Assembly (NCBI GenBank): GCA_002360455.1
Contig: DEQQ01000022.1
Span: 1 to 8,600 of the forward strand
Direction of reading: 5' to 3'
Source of the DNA: Saprospiraceae bacterium UBA3362
GTDB taxonomy: Bacteria; Bacteroidota; Bacteroidia; Chitinophagales; Saprospiraceae
Length of the DNA stretch: 8,600 nt
Positions 7,042 through 8,600 of the stretch are shown here, one piece after another. Under the pieces are notes generated by a model. It worked only from the letters and a program-made list of their open reading frames with translations, searched no databases and had not been told where the DNA came from. The position numbers and the translations under genes were made by a program. Numbering within the stretch: position 1 is the first letter of the stretch; every line of letters starts with the position of its first letter.

Positions 7042-7091
7042 CAGAAATAGGCATCTAAAATACGAAGTAATTTCTTACCTTAGAGCAAATT

Positions 7092-7096
7092 AAGGA
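7092..7096 (+). promoter_or_regulatory. Shine-Dalgarno site of the transposase
   Basis: AAGGA lies six bases before the ATG at 7103. It supports 7103 as the true transposase start rather than the in-frame TTG at 7258 or any codon downstream of the frameshift. Confidence 0.5.
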
Positions 7097-7102
7097 ATAA
7101 AT

Positions 7103-7992
7103 ATGGAAAAAAAGTTTGAGAGTTTAAGCATTTTTGAGTTTCAGCAGCTTTTCCCTGATGCTGATTCTGTAATGGGTATCTTGAAAAGATAAAATGGAAT
7201 AAGGGATATAGCTGTACTAAATGTGGGAATAAAAAATACCATAAAGGGCAGGGTAAATTGAGTAGAAAGTGCAGTCGATGTAACCATCAGGAATCTGTTA
7301 CAAGTTACAGCTTATTTCACAAAGTAAAGTTTCCAATTTTGAAGGCTTTTTATATAGTATACTACATGAGCACTTCAAAGAAAGGGATAAGCTCAACAGA
7401 ACTGAGTAGAAAATTGGGCTTAAGGCAAAAAACATGTTGGTTATTTAAAAGAAAAGTAATGGAAGCAATGGAGAGTAGTGGTAAATTTCCATTGCAAGGT
7501 AAAGTGGAAGTAGACGAAACATTCATTGGCGGAAAGGATAAAAAGTCCATAGGCCGCAAACAAGGAAAGAAGAAATTAATAGTATTTGCAGTAGAAAGGG
7601 TTGGAAAAGGAGTAGCCAGAGCCTATGGTAAAGTAATAGAAAATGCTGGCTCAAAACAACTAAAACCATTTATGAAATCGGTAATAGATGAAAATGCAAA
7701 TGTAAAAACGGATCAATGGCGAGGTTATCGACCATCAAAGAAAGAATTCAAAAAACTTATACAGAAAAAATCTAAAAATGGAAGCAACTTTGACTCATTG
7801 CACCGATTTATTATGGGATTTAAAGCTTGGCTGAGAGGAATCCATCATTCCGTTGACCATCTACAAGCTTATATCAATGAATATTGTTATAGATATAACC
7901 GGCATTTAATGAATGGTGATATATTCGATAACTTAATGATTAGATTGGTGAACCATGAGCCTGTTTTTTATCAAAATATTAAAGTAAGTTAA
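7103..7992 (+). pseudogene. IS1595-family transposase (ISXO2-like DDE domain), single-base frameshift near its start
   Basis: The ATG at 7103 opens a frame reading MEKKFESLSIFEFQQLFPDA, the usual N-terminus of these transposases, but it stops at 7190-7192. The frame that continues is open from 7165 to the stop at 7990-7992: NGYLEKIKWNKGYSCTKCGN, a zinc ribbon of two CxxC pairs, a helical segment (ISSTELSRKLGLRQKTCWLF), then the nuclease domain. Catalytic candidates are the Asp of VEVDETFIGG (codon 7513), the Asp of VKTDQWRGY (7711) and the Glu of YINEYCYRYNR (7879). Restoring one base near 7168 would give a full-length product of about 296 residues. Without it, only a product lacking part of the N-terminus could arise, for example from the TTG at 7258, which would lose the first CxxC. 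Programmed -1 slippage in GAAAAGA (about 7183-7189) is a less likely alternative. Confidence 0.85.
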
Positions 7993-8005
7993 ATGCCTAA
8001 TTCAG
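7984..8005 (-). repeat. Right terminal inverted repeat of the IS (pairs with 7042-7063)
   Basis: The complement of this segment matches the left end 7042-7063 at 17 of 22 positions, with the core TAGGCAT identical. It overlaps the last codons of the transposase. The outermost base pair C/G is conserved at both ends. Confidence 0.7.
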
Positions 8006-8013
8006 TTAAAAAA
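8006..8013 (+). repeat. Target-site duplication, right copy (TTAAAAAA)
   Basis: Identical to 7034-7041 and directly adjoining the right end of the element. Removing 7042-8013 would rebuild an uninterrupted AT-rich intergenic site. Confidence 0.7.
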
Positions 8014-8185
8014 TTTAGTCCATAAATTGGCGGGAACTACAGCAATTTAAATAATTATGCATTTAGTGCTGGTTTAGAGACTCTTGTATGTGAATAATTG
8101 TTTATTATAGTTTTAAATTTTGTGCCTTTATGTTAGAATGGCAAGTTTAATTTCTTGGAATATTTGCAATTTTTCAAGGTGTTTA

Positions 8186-8217
8186 TAGTATTTACTCACC
8201 TTAAGACATAAATACTA
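8186..8217. promoter_or_regulatory. 9-bp inverted repeat upstream of the exported-protein gene
   Basis: TAGTATTTA (8186-8194) and TAAATACTA (8209-8217) are perfect reverse complements with a 14-base spacer that itself contains CTTAAG. The unit lies 51 bases before the start at 8269. It could be an operator or a transcript hairpin. No promoter match could be placed confidently next to it. Confidence 0.4.
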
Positions 8218-8219
8218 CC

Positions 8220-8248
8220 CCATCCAAAGGGTTACAGATGGATTTTTT
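8220..8248 (+). terminator. Short hairpin followed by six T
   Basis: CCATC (8220-8224) pairs with GATGG (8237-8241) around 12 bases, followed by ATTTTTT (8242-8248). It has terminator shape, but the stem is short and no clear gene ends upstream except the IS. It ends 20 bases before the next start, so it might instead be a leader structure of that gene. Confidence 0.3.
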
Positions 8249-8268
8249 ATTACATTAAATTTAACAAA

Positions 8269-8586
8269 ATGAAGCATTTATTTTTAATTTTATTTTTTGG
8301 AGCAGGATTTTGTATTCAAGTGTTAATTTCTCAAACTGGCAATAGTTTGAGTTTTAGTGAGTACTTACCAGATTGGAAACAAAAACTTAGTTTACAACAT
8401 GAAAATGGATCCTATAAACTATTTACATTATCGAATACCAGTCAAATTACATCTTTGTACAATCAGTCTAGCCTAAATAATTTATCCTTGCAAATAGGTG
8501 CTAGGTCAATTAATTTAACAGATATAAAGACGGATATTAATGAAAGGCAAAAGATTTTCACAGGGCAATTGAATCAAGAAGGCTAG
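8269..8586 (+). CDS. Short exported protein of unknown function, possibly the start of a longer gene
   Basis: As read, the protein has 105 residues. It begins MKHLFLILFFGAGFCIQVLI, a strong signal peptide; Cys15 is not in a good lipobox, so ordinary cleavage (near Ser21/Gln22) is more likely than lipidation. The mature part is Ser/Asn/Leu-rich with no motif I recognise (SLSFSEYLPDWKQKLSLQHE ... LSLQIGARSINLTDIK). The stop TAG at 8584-8586 falls 14 bases before the window edge. The +1 frame relative to this one stays open from about 8548 through to the end of the window, so a frameshift near the AAAA run (about 8554-8557) cannot be excluded. The start ATG is fixed by the signal peptide. Two dyads lie upstream. 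Confidence 0.55.
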   Translation: MKHLFLILFFGAGFCIQVLISQTGNSLSFSEYLPDWKQKLSLQHENGSYKLFTLSNTSQITSLYNQSSLNNLSLQIGARSINLTDIKTDINERQKIFTGQLNQEG

Positions 8587-8600
8587 ACCTCCTCAAAAAA

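Larger units (their letters stand above)
7042..8005 (+). mobile_element. Complete IS1595-family insertion sequence (964 bp)
   Basis: The two ends are imperfect inverted repeats: 7042-7063 and the complement of 7984-8005 match at 17 of 22 positions, sharing the core TAGGCAT then TAA and TAC. Exact 8-bp direct repeats TTAAAAAA lie immediately outside both ends. The only gene inside is an IS1595-type transposase, whose stop codon falls within the right inverted repeat. Length, duplication size and transposase type agree with the family. Because both ends and the target duplication survive, insertion looks recent, although the transposase now carries a frameshift. It lies between the XRE regulator's promoter and the exported-protein gene and interrupts no recognisable coding sequence. 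Confidence 0.82.

Noticed and set aside
8022..8094. Short open stretch just right of the IS (reads GGNYSNLNNYAFSAGLETL)
   Set aside because: About 24 codons between stops with no start; it has a faint barrel-protein look but is too short to support a gene remnant.
1..8600. CRISPR array, tRNA/rRNA genes, retron or toxin-antitoxin pair
   Set aside because: No regularly spaced repeats, no tRNA-like or rRNA-like stretch, no reverse transcriptase, and the XRE gene has no recognisable toxin partner in an operon with it.

Overview
The window looks like chromosomal DNA from a Bacteroidota bacterium, probably of the Saprospirales/Saprospiraceae type (the lineage is an inference). The reasons are a surface protein ending in a type IX secretion system (T9SS) sorting domain of the gliding-motility/CHU_C kind, AT-rich DNA with few Shine-Dalgarno sites, and at least one promoter matching the Bacteroidota pattern TTTG-N20-TAnnTTTG.

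Left part (1-3537). The window opens inside the 3' end of a large secreted adhesin-like gene. It has a SprB-like repeat, Cys-rich Ig-like modules and a C-terminal T9SS signal. A gene-free stretch of about 300 bases follows, holding a compact GC-rich hairpin between two 8-bp direct repeats. Next is a divergent pair: a LOG/TIGR00730-type nucleotide phosphoribohydrolase-like protein (minus) and a PLP-dependent class I/II aminotransferase (plus). Their 88-bp gap carries a perfect 8-bp inverted repeat. A hairpin terminator closes the aminotransferase.

Middle (3538-6462). Converging on the aminotransferase is an 820-residue predicted outer-membrane protein. It has a signal peptide, an N-terminal beta domain, a long charged coiled coil and a C-terminal barrel-like region ending in Trp. 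I do not recognise a named family. Its upstream region holds a hairpin, a possible -7 box and a short open stretch of uncertain meaning.

Right part (6463-8600) is more AT-rich and looks accessory. It holds a small XRE/Cro-type regulator whose frame closes just after a run of nine T, although a coiled-coil tail continues in another frame. A strong Bacteroidota-type promoter and two overlapping dyads lie upstream of it, suggesting autoregulation. Next is a complete IS1595-family insertion sequence, defined here by terminal inverted repeats and an exact 8-bp target duplication, but with a single-base frameshift in its transposase. The window ends with a short exported protein preceded by two dyads.

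The T9SS adhesin and the outer-membrane protein fit a cell-surface theme; the two enzymes look like ordinary metabolism. No CRISPR array, RNA gene or recognisable defence system is visible. The most interesting points are the homopolymer frameshift in the regulator, its operator/promoter architecture, the fully delimited IS and the unusual three-part outer-membrane protein.
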